The notes beneath the pieces were generated by a model. The model worked only from the letters and a program-made list of their open reading frames with translations, ran no database searches and had not been told where the DNA came from. Shown one piece after another: positions 40,615-50,463 of a stretch of DNA of 64,000 nucleotides (positions are counted from its first letter, which is position 1; each line of letters opens with the position of its first letter). The stretch comes from Affinundibacterium amnicola. GTDB lineage: Bacteria > Pseudomonadota > Gammaproteobacteria > Burkholderiales > Burkholderiaceae_D. The stretch is taken from NCBI RefSeq assembly GCF_014284275.1, contig NZ_JACOFU010000002.1, forward strand, positions 62,001-126,000, given 5' to 3'. The translations under genes were made by a program, and so were the position numbers.

Positions 40615-41232
40615 ATGTCACAATCATCTTCCGCACTTCCTCCACAAAAACTCTCGGCATTATCCAAATTTATTTTTGCTAGTCGCTGGTTGCAGTTACC
40701 ACTTTATCTTGGATTGATTTTGGCGCAGTGCGTCTATGTATTCCATTTTTGGGTTGAATTAGTTGACCTAATTCGCGCAGCAATGGGAAATGAAGTTGCA
40801 TTAAAACATTTATTGGATGCCGTTTCGGTTGCTGGTGCTGAAACGGTACGCCCAACAAAACTGAATGAGACGACTATCATGCTCGTCGTTTTGGGACTAA
40901 TCGACGTCGTCATGATTTCTAACTTACTAATTATGGTCATCGTTGGTGGATATGAAACTTTTGTGTCTCGATTAGGTTTGCAAAACCATCCTGATCAGCC
41001 TGAATGGCTGTCACATGTGAATGCAACCGTTTTAAAAGTTAAATTAGCGATGGCAATTATCGGTATTTCATCGATTCACTTACTCAAAACTTTTATCAAT
41101 GTAAAGTCTTACGACGCCCAAGAATTGATCGCGCAAACCGTAATTCACGTAGTGTTTCTTTTATCTGCATTAGCAATCGCCTACTGCGATCAACTCATGT
41201 CCAAGACACATCAACAGACACAAAAACACTAA
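40615..41232 (+). CDS. UPF0114 (YqhA/TIGR00645) membrane protein
   Basis: 205 residues from the ATG at 40615, which has AAAAAGG seven bases upstream; an in-frame TTG at 40594 is less likely. Four hydrophobic segments (about 30-50, 90-120, 130-155 and 175-195). SRWLQLPLYLGLILAQ near the N-terminus and the LIDVVMISNLLIMVIVGGYE block are characteristic of the family. Function unknown. It precedes the fumarase gene by 34 bases, so co-transcription is likely. Confidence 0.88.
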   Translation: MSQSSSALPPQKLSALSKFIFASRWLQLPLYLGLILAQCVYVFHFWVELVDLIRAAMGNEVALKHLLDAVSVAGAETVRPTKLNETTIMLVVLGLIDVVMISNLLIMVIVGGYETFVSRLGLQNHPDQPEWLSHVNATVLKVKLAMAIIGISSIHLLKTFINVKSYDAQELIAQTVIHVVFLLSALAIAYCDQLMSKTHQQTQKH

Positions 41233-41266
41233 ATTTCCTTTTTCATTCCTTAGCCAAGAGCCAACA

Positions 41267-42787
41267 ATGACAACCATTATTAAACAAGATGACCTCATCG
41301 AATCCGTTGCAGCTGCTTTGCAATACATCAGCTACTACCACCCTGCTGATTACATCGCGCATTTAGCACGTGCTTACGAGATCGAACAAAGTCCGGCAGC
41401 GAAAGATGCGATTGCGCAAATTTTGACGAATTCACGTATGTGCGCAGAAGGCAAACGCCCGATCTGCCAAGATACTGGTATCGTCAATGTATTCTTAAAA
41501 ATCGGCATGGGCGTGCGCTTTGAAGGCTTCTCTGGTTCGATTATTGACGCCGTGAACGAAGGTGTGCGTCGTGGTTATGCTTTTTCAGACAATGTATTGC
41601 GCGCATCCATCGTTGCCGATCCATTATTTGATCGCAAAAATACCAAAGACAATACGCCAGCAGTCGTGCACATGGAACTCGTGCCTGGCGATACCGTTGA
41701 CGTGCAACTGGCAGCAAAAGGTGGCGGTTCAGAAAACAAATCTAAGTTCGTCATGCTTAACCCATCCGACTCTTTGATTGACTGGGTTATGAAAACCGTA
41801 CCAACCATGGGTGCAGGCTGGTGTCCACCGGGCATGCTCGGCATCGGTATCGGCGGTACCGCAGAAAAAGCCATGTTAATGGCGAAAGAATCCTTGATGG
41901 AAGACATCGACATGCATGAACTCAAATTGCGTGGGCCACAAAATAAGACAGAAGAATTACGTATCGAACTCTGCGACAAGATCAATGCACTCGGCATAGG
42001 CGCGCAAGGCCTGGGTGGTTTAACCACCGTACTCGACGTGAAGATTAATATGTATCCAACCCATGCAGCATCTAAACCAGTTGCAATGATTCCTAACTGC
42101 GCAGCGACCCGTCACGCGCATTTCGTGTTGGATGGTTCAGGTCCGACTTATATGGAGCCACCATCACTCTCTAACTGGCCTGATGTGCATTGGGTTGCGG
42201 ATACGGAAAAATCCAAACGCATTGATTTGAATACTTTGACCAAAGAAGAAGTCGCCTCCTGGACACCAGGTCAAACTTTGCTGTTAAACGGCAAAATGTT
42301 GACGGGTCGTGATGCCGCACATAAGCGCATTCAAGACATGCTGGCAAAAGGCGAAACTTTGCCAGTTGACTTCACCAATCGCGTGATTTACTACGTTGGT
42401 CCAGTTGATCCAGTGCGTGATGAAGCAGTTGGTCCAGCAGGTCCGACTACTGCAACACGGATGGATAAATTCACCGACATGATGTTGGAAAAAACTGGCT
42501 TGATCTCGATGATCGGTAAAGCAGAACGTGGCCCTGCTGCGATTGAATCCATCAAAAATCACAAATCAGCGTATTTGATGGCTGTCGGTGGCGCTGCCTA
42601 TTTGGTTTCCAAAGCGATCAAAACGGCGAAAGTCGTTGGCTTCGCCGATTTGGGCATGGAAGCCATCTACGAATTTGATGTCGTCGATATGCCAGTAACG
42701 GTCGCAGTCGATTCCACTGGTACCTCTGTGCACAATACAGGTCCAAAAGAATGGCAAGCAAAAATCGGGATTATTCCAGTTGCTTAA
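41267..42787 (+). CDS. Fumarate hydratase, class I
   Basis: 506 residues, single-chain class I (4Fe-4S) fumarase with both alpha and beta domains. RPICQDTGIVN, PNCAATRHAHF and GAGWCPPGMLGIGIGG hold the conserved cysteines expected to bind the cluster; the beta domain starts near DLNTLTKEEVASW. Converts fumarate to malate in the TCA cycle; oxygen-sensitive in known members. The 3' end overlaps murI by eight bases. Confidence 0.95.
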   Translation: MTTIIKQDDLIESVAAALQYISYYHPADYIAHLARAYEIEQSPAAKDAIAQILTNSRMCAEGKRPICQDTGIVNVFLKIGMGVRFEGFSGSIIDAVNEGVRRGYAFSDNVLRASIVADPLFDRKNTKDNTPAVVHMELVPGDTVDVQLAAKGGGSENKSKFVMLNPSDSLIDWVMKTVPTMGAGWCPPGMLGIGIGGTAEKAMLMAKESLMEDIDMHELKLRGPQNKTEELRIELCDKINALGIGAQGLGGLTTVLDVKINMYPTHAASKPVAMIPNCAATRHAHFVLDGSGPTYMEPPSLSNWPDVHWVADTEKSKRIDLNTLTKEEVASWTPGQTLLLNGKMLTGRDAAHKRIQDMLAKGETLPVDFTNRVIYYVGPVDPVRDEAVGPAGPTTATRMDKFTDMMLEKTGLISMIGKAERGPAAIESIKNHKSAYLMAVGGAAYLVSKAIKTAKVVGFADLGMEAIYEFDVVDMPVTVAVDSTGTSVHNTGPKEWQAKIGIIPVA

Positions 42788-43652
42788 TATTGTAGAGACT
42801 CAAGCAGAAAACAAACACGCCGACAGCAATGCGCCTGTCGGCGTGTTTGACTCTGGCATCGGTGGTTTGTCAGTGCTCAAGCATTTGCGCAAACAACTAC
42901 CGCTTGAAAAATTTTTGTATGTTGCAGATACAGCGTATGCGCCATACGGCGAACGCAGCAACGAAGAATTAATCAACCGTAGTATCAAGATTACCGAATT
43001 CTTTTTAGCGCAAGGTATTAAGGCCTTGGTTATTGCCTGCAATACCGCCACCGCGGCAGCCGTCGCCACCTTACGTGAACGCTACCCTAATTTAATTATC
43101 ATCGGCATGGAGCCAGGCATCAAACCTGCAGCGGCAAGAAGTGCCAGTAAAATTGTCGGTGTATTAGCGACCCGCAGTACTTTGCAAAGCGAAAAATTTA
43201 ATCGACTAAGTGAACAACTAGGACGAGAAACCCAGACGCAATTTATTCCGCAAGCCTGTGTCGGCTTGGTGAATGAAATCGAACAAGGCGATCTGAGCTC
43301 TGCCGCCATTTTGAATTTGCTGCGACGCTACGTTTCCCCCTTGCTGGATCAGGGCGTGGATACATTGGTACTGGGTTGCACCCACTATCCTTTCGTCGAA
43401 CCGCAAATACTCCAGGTCATTCGCGAACATCAGATAGATAAGATCAAGCCAATTCACATCATCGACACCGGCGATGCAGTTGCGCGACGCTTATCTGATC
43501 TTTTGGAAAAGCAACATTTACGCAATGCTAGTCATCAAACACCACAATCTTTTCAGGCATGGACAACAGGTGACGCCAGCACTTTACAAATGGCTTTAGG
43601 ATTTATCACACAAGGCGAAACAAGCCCTGTCGCACGGACATTAGATATCTAA
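42780..43652 (+). CDS. murI: Glutamate racemase
   Basis: 290 residues. GVFDSGIGGLSVLK, the first catalytic cysteine in ACNTATAAAV and the second in LGCTHYPF define the family; YVADTAYAPYGERS binds substrate. Provides D-glutamate for peptidoglycan. No ATG exists upstream of the conserved start of the protein, and the best start is a TTG at 42780 that overlaps the fumarase stop, so translation is probably coupled. Confidence 0.95.
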   Translation: MLNIVETQAENKHADSNAPVGVFDSGIGGLSVLKHLRKQLPLEKFLYVADTAYAPYGERSNEELINRSIKITEFFLAQGIKALVIACNTATAAAVATLRERYPNLIIIGMEPGIKPAAARSASKIVGVLATRSTLQSEKFNRLSEQLGRETQTQFIPQACVGLVNEIEQGDLSSAAILNLLRRYVSPLLDQGVDTLVLGCTHYPFVEPQILQVIREHQIDKIKPIHIIDTGDAVARRLSDLLEKQHLRNASHQTPQSFQAWTTGDASTLQMALGFITQGETSPVARTLDI

Positions 43653-43707
43653 AATTTCAAACACTGTGCAAGCACAGCACCACACCGCTGCGCCGCCAAC
43701 CGGCAAT

Positions 43708-43737
43708 AAAAAAGGACAGAAAACTCTGTCCTTTTTT
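43708..43737. terminator. Bidirectional terminator between murI and tyrB-like gene
   Basis: AAAAAAGGACAGA pairs perfectly with TCTGTCCTTTTTT around a four-base loop; it separates two convergent genes. Confidence 0.92.
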
Positions 43738-43757
43738 ATTTTGAGCAACTAAACGAA

Positions 43758-44951
43758 TTAAGCCAATACCGCCGCCATCGCTGCTGCCGTTGCTTCCACA
43801 TTACGGGTATTCAAACCCGCCACGCACATACGGCCTGAGCGCACTACATACACGCCAAATTCTTCTTTCAGGCGATCACACTGCGCTGCCGTCAAACCAG
43901 TGTAGCTAAACATGCCGCGCTGCGTTAAGAAATAGCTGAAATCACGACCAGGTACTTTCGCTACCAATACGTCGTGCAATGCTTTACGCATTGCTTGAAT
44001 ACGATCACGCATCGCCACCACTTCTGCTTCCCACATTGGGCGCAAAGTTGGATCGGTCAATACTGTTGCCACCAACTGGCCGCCGTGCATAGGCGGATTA
44101 GAGTAATTACGACGAATGATGGCTTTCATTTGTCCTAAGACATTGACGGCCTGTGCAGCATCTGGACAAACCACACTCAATGCACCACAACGCTCGCCAT
44201 ACAAACTCATACTCTTGGAGAATGAATTCGCCACAAAGAAACTTAAGCCTTGATCAGCCAACAAACGAATTGCAAACGCATCTTCTTCAATACCATCGCC
44301 ATAACCTTGATAGGCCAAATCCAAAAATGGAATCAGGTTGCGCTCTTTCAAGACCGGTACTAATTGTTCCCACTGCGCTTTCGTTAAATCCACACCAGTT
44401 GGGTTATGGCAGCAAGCATGCAACAAGACCACTGATTTTTCTTCGGCTTGTTTCAGACTCGCCAACATTTCGTCAAAACGCAAACCACCTGTTTCAGAGT
44501 TATAGTAAGGATAGGTTTTGACTGGTAATCCTGAACCTTCAAATACCGCACGATGATTGTCCCAAGTTGGATCGCTGACTAACATCGTCGTGTTTGGGAA
44601 ATAACGCTTAACGAAATCTGCACCAACTTTCAAACCACCGCTAGATCCCACCGTTTGTAATGTCACGACGCGGCCTTCTTTAACAGCAGGACGATCAGCA
44701 CCAAACAACAAATGCTGAACCGCTGTGCGGAAATTTGCAGCACCTTCCATTGGCAAATAAGGACGTGCACCAGCAGCTTCGACCACTTTTAATTCTGCAG
44801 CGCGAACAGAAGGCAACATCGGAATCTTGCCATTATCGTCAAAATAAATCCCAATCGACAAATTAATCTTGTTTGGGCGGGTATCTTTACCGAACGCTTC
44901 ATTCAAGGAGAGGATAGGATCGCCTGCATAGGCTTCGACGTGCTGAAACAT
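43758..44951 (-). CDS. tyrB: Aromatic/aspartate aminotransferase (class I, PLP)
   Basis: 397 residues. Class I aminotransferase of the AspC/TyrB group: the PLP lysine in NSFSKSMSLYGERCGAL, the cofactor-binding DLAYQGYGDG and HACCHNPTGVD, and a substrate-binding Arg near the C-terminus (VRSGRMCVAGL). Transfers amino groups between aromatic amino acids or aspartate and 2-oxoglutarate. The TyrB/AspC split cannot be settled from motifs alone. It stands alone between a terminator and a long intergenic region. Confidence 0.88.
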   Translation of the reverse strand: MFQHVEAYAGDPILSLNEAFGKDTRPNKINLSIGIYFDDNGKIPMLPSVRAAELKVVEAAGARPYLPMEGAANFRTAVQHLLFGADRPAVKEGRVVTLQTVGSSGGLKVGADFVKRYFPNTTMLVSDPTWDNHRAVFEGSGLPVKTYPYYNSETGGLRFDEMLASLKQAEEKSVVLLHACCHNPTGVDLTKAQWEQLVPVLKERNLIPFLDLAYQGYGDGIEEDAFAIRLLADQGLSFFVANSFSKSMSLYGERCGALSVVCPDAAQAVNVLGQMKAIIRRNYSNPPMHGGQLVATVLTDPTLRPMWEAEVVAMRDRIQAMRKALHDVLVAKVPGRDFSYFLTQRGMFSYTGLTAAQCDRLKEEFGVYVVRSGRMCVAGLNTRNVEATAAAMAAVLA

Positions 44952-45522
44952 GTTAAAACTCCAATATGAGAAAAATCGACATTACAAAAATTAATAGAAC
45001 AAGAAAAACTAAATCAAACGAGAAGGCAACTCAATCCGTTGACAATAAAACTTACTTGCCAATAAATGTGACCTATATTCCACAATTCAATTCTTCATAA
45101 GCAAATGGTTCAAGCCGATCAACTTCAAACAAGTCAACTTGTGAAGGCTCAAGCTGAGCAACATGGGTATGCTGCCATTGCCATTTCGATGCTGTGGGAA
45201 AATGGATGTTTTCCAAGAATTTATGCTCATCTTGTGAGCTAATGCAGCAAAAAGAAACGAATCACGCGGAAGTTCGATAAGCCGATATTTTGACACATTA
45301 TCAAAGCGAAAAGCCGTGCAACCAGGATTTTTTCAGTGTTTTTCCAGAGTTCAAAATAAATTTCGGTCAATGTTTGGTAAAAGTTTTGCTTTATCGTTTT
45401 ATATATAGCTTGCGATTCGACGCATCGCTTTCTACACTTCTGAATTGCTATTGAAGTCTGTACTTTCAGTTGCAAAATTCACTTTACAACACCGAATAAG
45501 CTTACCTCAAAGGAATACGATC
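44952..45522. other. Long divergent intergenic region
   Basis: About 570 bases between tyrB-like and DUF1428 genes. Two short leftward frames (45087-45296 and 45239-45475) overlap each other, lack ribosome-binding sites and family-like composition, and are rejected. No hairpin terminator or repeat seen; promoters for both genes should be here. Confidence 0.45.
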
Positions 45523-45876
45523 ATGCTCTATGTAGATGGATTCATTGCAGCAGTACCGACAGCAAATAAAGAAGCATATAAAGCCTATGCAGAACAATCG
45601 GCAGTTTTATTTAAAGAATATGGCGTACTAAGCGTTATTGACTGCTGGGGTGATGATGTTCCGCCAGGCAAGCTCACATCATTCCCGCAAGCTGTGATGT
45701 GCAAAGAGGATGAAACTGTGGTCTTTTCTTGGATGACGTGGGCATCAAAAGAAGCACGTGACGCGGGATGGGAAAAAATGATGGCAGATCCTCGCATGTC
45801 ACCAGAAAATATGCCTATGCCGTTTGATGGAAAACGTTTGATTTATGGTGGTTTTCAGCAAATAGCGGTCAGTTGA
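45523..45876 (+). CDS. DUF1428 (YbaA-like) protein
   Basis: 117 residues from the ATG at 45523 (AAAGGA eight bases upstream); the frame is open to 45445 but the extension is not family-like. MLYVDGFIAAVP at the start and the WMTWASKEARDAGWEKMMADPRM block are characteristic of DUF1428. These small alpha/beta-barrel proteins resemble dimeric ferredoxin-like folds; no function is established. Cytosolic, no signal peptide. Confidence 0.88.
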   Translation: MLYVDGFIAAVPTANKEAYKAYAEQSAVLFKEYGVLSVIDCWGDDVPPGKLTSFPQAVMCKEDETVVFSWMTWASKEARDAGWEKMMADPRMSPENMPMPFDGKRLIYGGFQQIAVS

Positions 45877-45966
45877 AAATCGATCATCCAAACTTAATAC
45901 AGCTTACGCAAAATTGTTCCCGCTAGGCGTGCTAACGAAGGCAGTACTAAACAAAATGAACCAAAC

Positions 45967-45997
45967 GAACAAGGGCAAACTAAGTTTGCCCTTGTTC
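45967..45997. terminator. Hairpin between DUF1428 and RND genes
   Basis: GAACAAGGGCAAAC pairs perfectly (14 bases) with GTTTGCCCTTGTTC around a three-base loop. U-runs are weak on both sides, but it lies between convergent genes and probably ends both transcripts. Confidence 0.7.
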
Positions 45998-46065
45998 ATT
46001 GTCGCGGCGTTCTTCTACATTTAATCCTAAAACAAACACGTAATATAAAGCGTCATGTCAAAGAA

Positions 46066-49000
46066 CTAGGATTTAACCCGCGCCAGCATGCGTTTCATCC
46101 AGTGCTCAAAATCATCGACATAAGTAAATACTGCTGGAACGACCAACAAACTTAATAAAGTCGAGGTAATCAATCCACCAATCACCGCAATTGCCATCGG
46201 TGAACGGAAACTAGGATCGGCACCCCACCCTAATGCTAGTGGCATCATGCCTGCCCCCATTGCAATCGTCGTCATAATAATAGGACGACTACGTTTATGG
46301 CAGGCGTCAACCAATGCCGCAAATCTGTCCATACCAGCATTGCGGGCAAGAATTGCATAGTCAACCAGCAAAATCGAATTCTTAGTCACGATGCCCATCA
46401 ACATAATCAAACCAATCATCGACGGCATGGATAGTGCTCTGCCGGTGATCAATAAGGCGACAAACGCACCACCAATACTCAAGGGTAAGGCAGCAAGAAT
46501 CGTTACTGGTTGTAAGAAATCTTTGAACAACAATACCAACACACCATAAATACACAAGACGCCGATTAACATGGCGATGCCAAAACTAGCGAATAAGGCA
46601 GCCATTTCTTGCGCATCCCCCAACTCCGCAATACTGACAGAAGGAGGCAAGTTTTTCATCGTTGGTAAAGCGCGCGCCTCTTCGTTAACTTCACCTAATT
46701 GACGACCACCTAACTCCACATCAAGCGTCACGTTACGGCTGCGATTCAAGCGATCAATCTGAGCGGGTCCAGAATCCATCGTCACGGTGGCGACACTTCC
46801 TATCATCACTGGTCCAGACTTTCCTGGAACTGTTAGGCGCTCAATCGCCGCCAAATCAGCCCTGACGTAGTCAGGCAATTTGACGCGAATCGGCACTTGT
46901 CGCTGCGCCAGATTCATTTTCGACAAAGCCATATCATAATCACCAGCTGTCGCAACGCGTACGGTTTCACCAATACTCTCGGCAGTAACGCCAAGATCCG
47001 CTGCTTTGGCAGAATCAGGTTTCACAATAATTTCTGGACGAACCAAAGATGCGCTAGAACTGACGTTCCCTATTCCTTTTAAAGTGCGCAGTTCTCGTTC
47101 CACCTGACGAGCCGTTTCCAACAAAGCTACCGGATCTTCGCTCTTCAAAACTAACTGCAATTTAACGCCTGTGTCTAATGGCCCAACTGAAAATTTCGCA
47201 CCAGAAATGTCATTCATTTTGCTGCGAATCACATTGTCTAAATCTGACATGGATTCTTTACGATCATTTCTATGCACGGCCGTCACCGTCAAGACCGCAC
47301 GACGCGCCTCTGCCGCAGCACCTGGCGCAAACGCATCACCACTGGAACCGCCACCAATTGAACTAAATACCCCAGTGATGCCCTTAACGGACATAATCGC
47401 AACCCTGGCCTGTTCAGAAATTTCACTGGTTTCAGACAAAGTACTTCCAGGAGGCAATTCAATATTCACCTGTGTTTGTGCACGATCCGATGGCGGCACA
47501 AAACCAGTGGGTAATAAACCCACAAGCGCAATCGATCCTACGAAAAATGCTGCCGCAGAAATGATCGTCACAAGACGATGTCGCAAGCACCATTGCATGG
47601 TTGCCATATAGCGTTTCATCATCCAGCTATCTGGCTTTTCATGAATATTTCCTTCGGCATCTTTCTTCGGCGCTTTCAAAATATAAGCCGCCATCATTGG
47701 TGTCAGCAATCGCGCCACAACGAGCGAGGCGAGAATCGCGATGACCGCAGTCCAGCCAAACTGTTTAAAAAACAAACCTGGTACACCACCCATAAATGCC
47801 GTTGGCAAAAATACCGCTACCAGCGCAAACGTGGTTGCGATCACCGCCATACCAATTTCATCAGCTGCCTCGGTTGCTGCTTCCATCGGTGTTTTACCCA
47901 TTTGCAAGTGCCGGGCGATATTCTCAATTTCGACAATCGCATCATCAACCAACACACCAACTACCAAAGCTAAAGACAACAGGGTCACGGTATTTAATGT
48001 GTAGCCAAAATACTGCAGGCCTAAGAAAGTAGGAATCACGGACAAAGGCAAGGCAGCAGCAGCTACCAAAGTAGAACGCCAATCGCGCAAAAACCACCAC
48101 ACAACTAACACTGCTAGCAAAGCGCCTTCATACAATAACTCCATCGAGCCTTCGAAGTTTTCTTCGACCGGTTGGGCATTATCAATCGCATGCTTAAACA
48201 AGTATTTTGGATGTGCTTTTTGCAGTTCGTTCACTGCATCACGTGTGCCATTTGCTACGTCGACTTCAGAAGCGCCTTTAGTACGAAACACTTCAAACCC
48301 GACTACCGACTTACCATTGTATGTAGCACGTGAACGCGGCTCGCTGATGGTATCCATCACCTGCGCAACTTGATCAAGTCTGATGTGACGCCCGTCTGGC
48401 AATGGAATTTCCATTGCAGCTAACTCTTCTGCATTTTTGACGGTAGCGATTGTACGTACCGCTTGCTCTGCACCACTGACATCACCCCTTCCACCTGGTG
48501 CTTCTTTTTGTACGATTTTTAATCGACGAGAAACATCAACGGCAGAAACATTCAAGGCTGCCATCTTATTCGCATCTAATTCGATTCGTACTTCGCGACT
48601 GACGCCGCCCATACGTTTAACCGCGCCGACGCCAGGCACAGTTCGCAAACGTTTAGAGACAGTATTATCGACAAACCAGCTCAGATCTTGCTCATCTGGT
48701 GTGGTGCTATCTCCAGCAACGCTAGGATTATCTTTAGCAGGTGGCGCAGCTTCGATGGTGTAGGTCAAAATCACACGTCCGGCTGTCGACATTTTCGTCA
48801 CGGTCGGATCACGCATTTCACTCGGCAAATCAGCACGCACAGTGGCAACCGCATCGCGTACCTCATTCACCGCTTCAGATAAAACTTTCTCTAAAATGAA
48901 CTCAACGGTAATAGAGACATTACCATCCAGCACTTTGGTATAAACGTTTTTAACACCTTGCAAACTAGCGACAGCGTCTTCAATTTTACGCGCGACTTCG

Positions 49001-49182
49001 GTCTCTAACTGTGCTGGTGCGGCGCCAGGCAAACTCGCGTTGACCGTTACCAATGGCAATTCAATATCGGGAAAATCTTGTACTATCGTACTGCGGAAAG
49101 ACAGAATACCCGCCAGTGACAACAATGCGAACAGCATAATCGCCGGAATAGGGTTTCGAATAGAAAGCGTAGAAAAATTCAT
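46066..49182 (-). CDS. RND-family multidrug efflux transporter, inner-membrane subunit
   Basis: 1038 residues, full-length AcrB/HAE1-type pump. The N-terminal NPIPAIMLFALLSLAG helix, two large periplasmic loops and the TM4 proton-relay pair in LALVVGVLVDDAIVEIENI (about residue 405-420) are present, as is GFVPPSDRAQTQV at the start of the second loop. The periplasmic sequence PPAKDNPSVAGDS looks like a local insertion. Works with the membrane-fusion protein encoded immediately upstream (gap 9 bases). No outer-membrane factor gene is adjacent, so a channel encoded elsewhere is needed. Confidence 0.95.
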   Translation of the reverse strand: MNFSTLSIRNPIPAIMLFALLSLAGILSFRSTIVQDFPDIELPLVTVNASLPGAAPAQLETEVARKIEDAVASLQGVKNVYTKVLDGNVSITVEFILEKVLSEAVNEVRDAVATVRADLPSEMRDPTVTKMSTAGRVILTYTIEAAPPAKDNPSVAGDSTTPDEQDLSWFVDNTVSKRLRTVPGVGAVKRMGGVSREVRIELDANKMAALNVSAVDVSRRLKIVQKEAPGGRGDVSGAEQAVRTIATVKNAEELAAMEIPLPDGRHIRLDQVAQVMDTISEPRSRATYNGKSVVGFEVFRTKGASEVDVANGTRDAVNELQKAHPKYLFKHAIDNAQPVEENFEGSMELLYEGALLAVLVVWWFLRDWRSTLVAAAALPLSVIPTFLGLQYFGYTLNTVTLLSLALVVGVLVDDAIVEIENIARHLQMGKTPMEAATEAADEIGMAVIATTFALVAVFLPTAFMGGVPGLFFKQFGWTAVIAILASLVVARLLTPMMAAYILKAPKKDAEGNIHEKPDSWMMKRYMATMQWCLRHRLVTIISAAAFFVGSIALVGLLPTGFVPPSDRAQTQVNIELPPGSTLSETSEISEQARVAIMSVKGITGVFSSIGGGSSGDAFAPGAAAEARRAVLTVTAVHRNDRKESMSDLDNVIRSKMNDISGAKFSVGPLDTGVKLQLVLKSEDPVALLETARQVERELRTLKGIGNVSSSASLVRPEIIVKPDSAKAADLGVTAESIGETVRVATAGDYDMALSKMNLAQRQVPIRVKLPDYVRADLAAIERLTVPGKSGPVMIGSVATVTMDSGPAQIDRLNRSRNVTLDVELGGRQLGEVNEEARALPTMKNLPPSVSIAELGDAQEMAALFASFGIAMLIGVLCIYGVLVLLFKDFLQPVTILAALPLSIGGAFVALLITGRALSMPSMIGLIMLMGIVTKNSILLVDYAILARNAGMDRFAALVDACHKRSRPIIMTTIAMGAGMMPLALGWGADPSFRSPMAIAVIGGLITSTLLSLLVVPAVFTYVDDFEHWMKRMLARVKS

Positions 49183-49191
49183 AGTGCGCCT

Positions 49192-50355
49192 CTATTTCTT
49201 TACCGGTGCCGCAGCACTCGATGAAGCGGTCACCAATTTGACTAAATCGCCGTCATTTAAGAAACCAACACCACTCGCAGCAATTTGAGTTCCGGCATTA
49301 ACACCACTCAAGATCTCAATCATTTCGCTACCATTGATCTGCATACGACGGCCAGTCTGCACTTTGACTTGTGTTACGCGTTGATCTGCGTTCAGTTTAA
49401 ATACATAACTAAAACCATCGCGAACCACCACGGCTTGCTGTGGTACGGTCATCGCCTGTGAGCTACCAAAAACAAATTCTCCACGAGCAAACATGCCAGG
49501 TTTAAAGGAGTGCATTTGCTTTTTATCTTTGGGCTGCAACAAATCAACATAAACTAAACCGGTACGATTACTGACGTCGACTGTTGGTGCAACCATCCGT
49601 ACTTTGCCCTGAATTTGCTCGCCGTTTGGTGCGATCACAATCGCTTGCGCACCATTTGAAATCTTGCTCAAATCTGCAGAAGTTACTTCAGCGCGCCATT
49701 CCAAACGCCCTTGTCTGATCATGCGAAATAATTCAGCACCATTGCCAACAACCGCACCAACCGTCGCTGTACGTGCGGAGATCACACCGGAGTCCGGCGC
49801 CAATACTTGCGTGTATTTCAAACGTAGTTGTTGCACGTCCAAACTCGCTTTTGCCGCAGCAACACGCGCTTTCGCAGTTTGCTCGGCGGTTAGGTATTGT
49901 CCAATCTGCTGTTTACTGATGGCACCACTTGCTTGCAAGCCTCGCGCACGATCAGCGTTGACTGTCGCCTCAACGGCAGTTGCTTCTGCTTCGGCGAGCG
50001 CAGCTTTTGCTTGCGCTACGTCGGCACTCACCGCCTCATTCGCGAAACGCGCCAGCACTTGGCCACGACTCACTACATCGCCAATATTCACCAGCACTTC
50101 CGAGATCCGCAGACCATTTGATTCAGATCCAATGATCGCTTCTTGCCATGCAGCTACACTGCCATTCGCAACAAGCTTAGTCGACATTTGTGATTGCCCG
50201 ACCTGCGTTGCCGTCACCGTTAGCGATGGTTTTGTGCCACCTGTGACACTTGCTGAACTAGCTTTCGCGCTCGCAGAACTTTGCGCATACGCCGGAATCA
50301 CTACACTAAGCAAGACTACTACTAACAACTTCAATGGCATCATGGTGTTCTTCAT
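49192..50355 (-). CDS. RND efflux membrane-fusion protein
   Basis: 387 residues from the ATG at 50353-50355, chosen because AAGGA lies seven bases upstream; an ATG at 50370 would include that site in the coding sequence. Signal peptide (LKLLVVVLLSVVIPAYAQ). HlyD/AcrA-type order: lipoyl half (VNIGDVVSRGQVLARF), alpha-helical hairpin (about 125-175), second lipoyl half (LAPDSGVISARTATVGAVVG) and beta-barrel (RMVAPTVDVSNRTG). Bridges the RND pump and an outer-membrane channel. No lipobox is present, so it is not a lipoprotein. Confidence 0.93.
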   Translation of the reverse strand: MKNTMMPLKLLVVVLLSVVIPAYAQSSASAKASSASVTGGTKPSLTVTATQVGQSQMSTKLVANGSVAAWQEAIIGSESNGLRISEVLVNIGDVVSRGQVLARFANEAVSADVAQAKAALAEAEATAVEATVNADRARGLQASGAISKQQIGQYLTAEQTAKARVAAAKASLDVQQLRLKYTQVLAPDSGVISARTATVGAVVGNGAELFRMIRQGRLEWRAEVTSADLSKISNGAQAIVIAPNGEQIQGKVRMVAPTVDVSNRTGLVYVDLLQPKDKKQMHSFKPGMFARGEFVFGSSQAMTVPQQAVVVRDGFSYVFKLNADQRVTQVKVQTGRRMQINGSEMIEILSGVNAGTQIAASGVGFLNDGDLVKLVTASSSAAAPVKK

Positions 50356-50463
50356 TGTCACATCCTTCATCTGGTTAATTCATCAAATCTGTGTTCACTA
50401 TCTAACTTTATTCATCGCTTCGAAATGCATACAGCATCAACGGCTGTCGGCTCACTTGCCAGA

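Noticed and set aside
45087-45475. Two overlapping short leftward ORFs upstream of DUF1428
   Set aside because: They overlap each other in different frames, lack Shine-Dalgarno sequences and have no family-like features.
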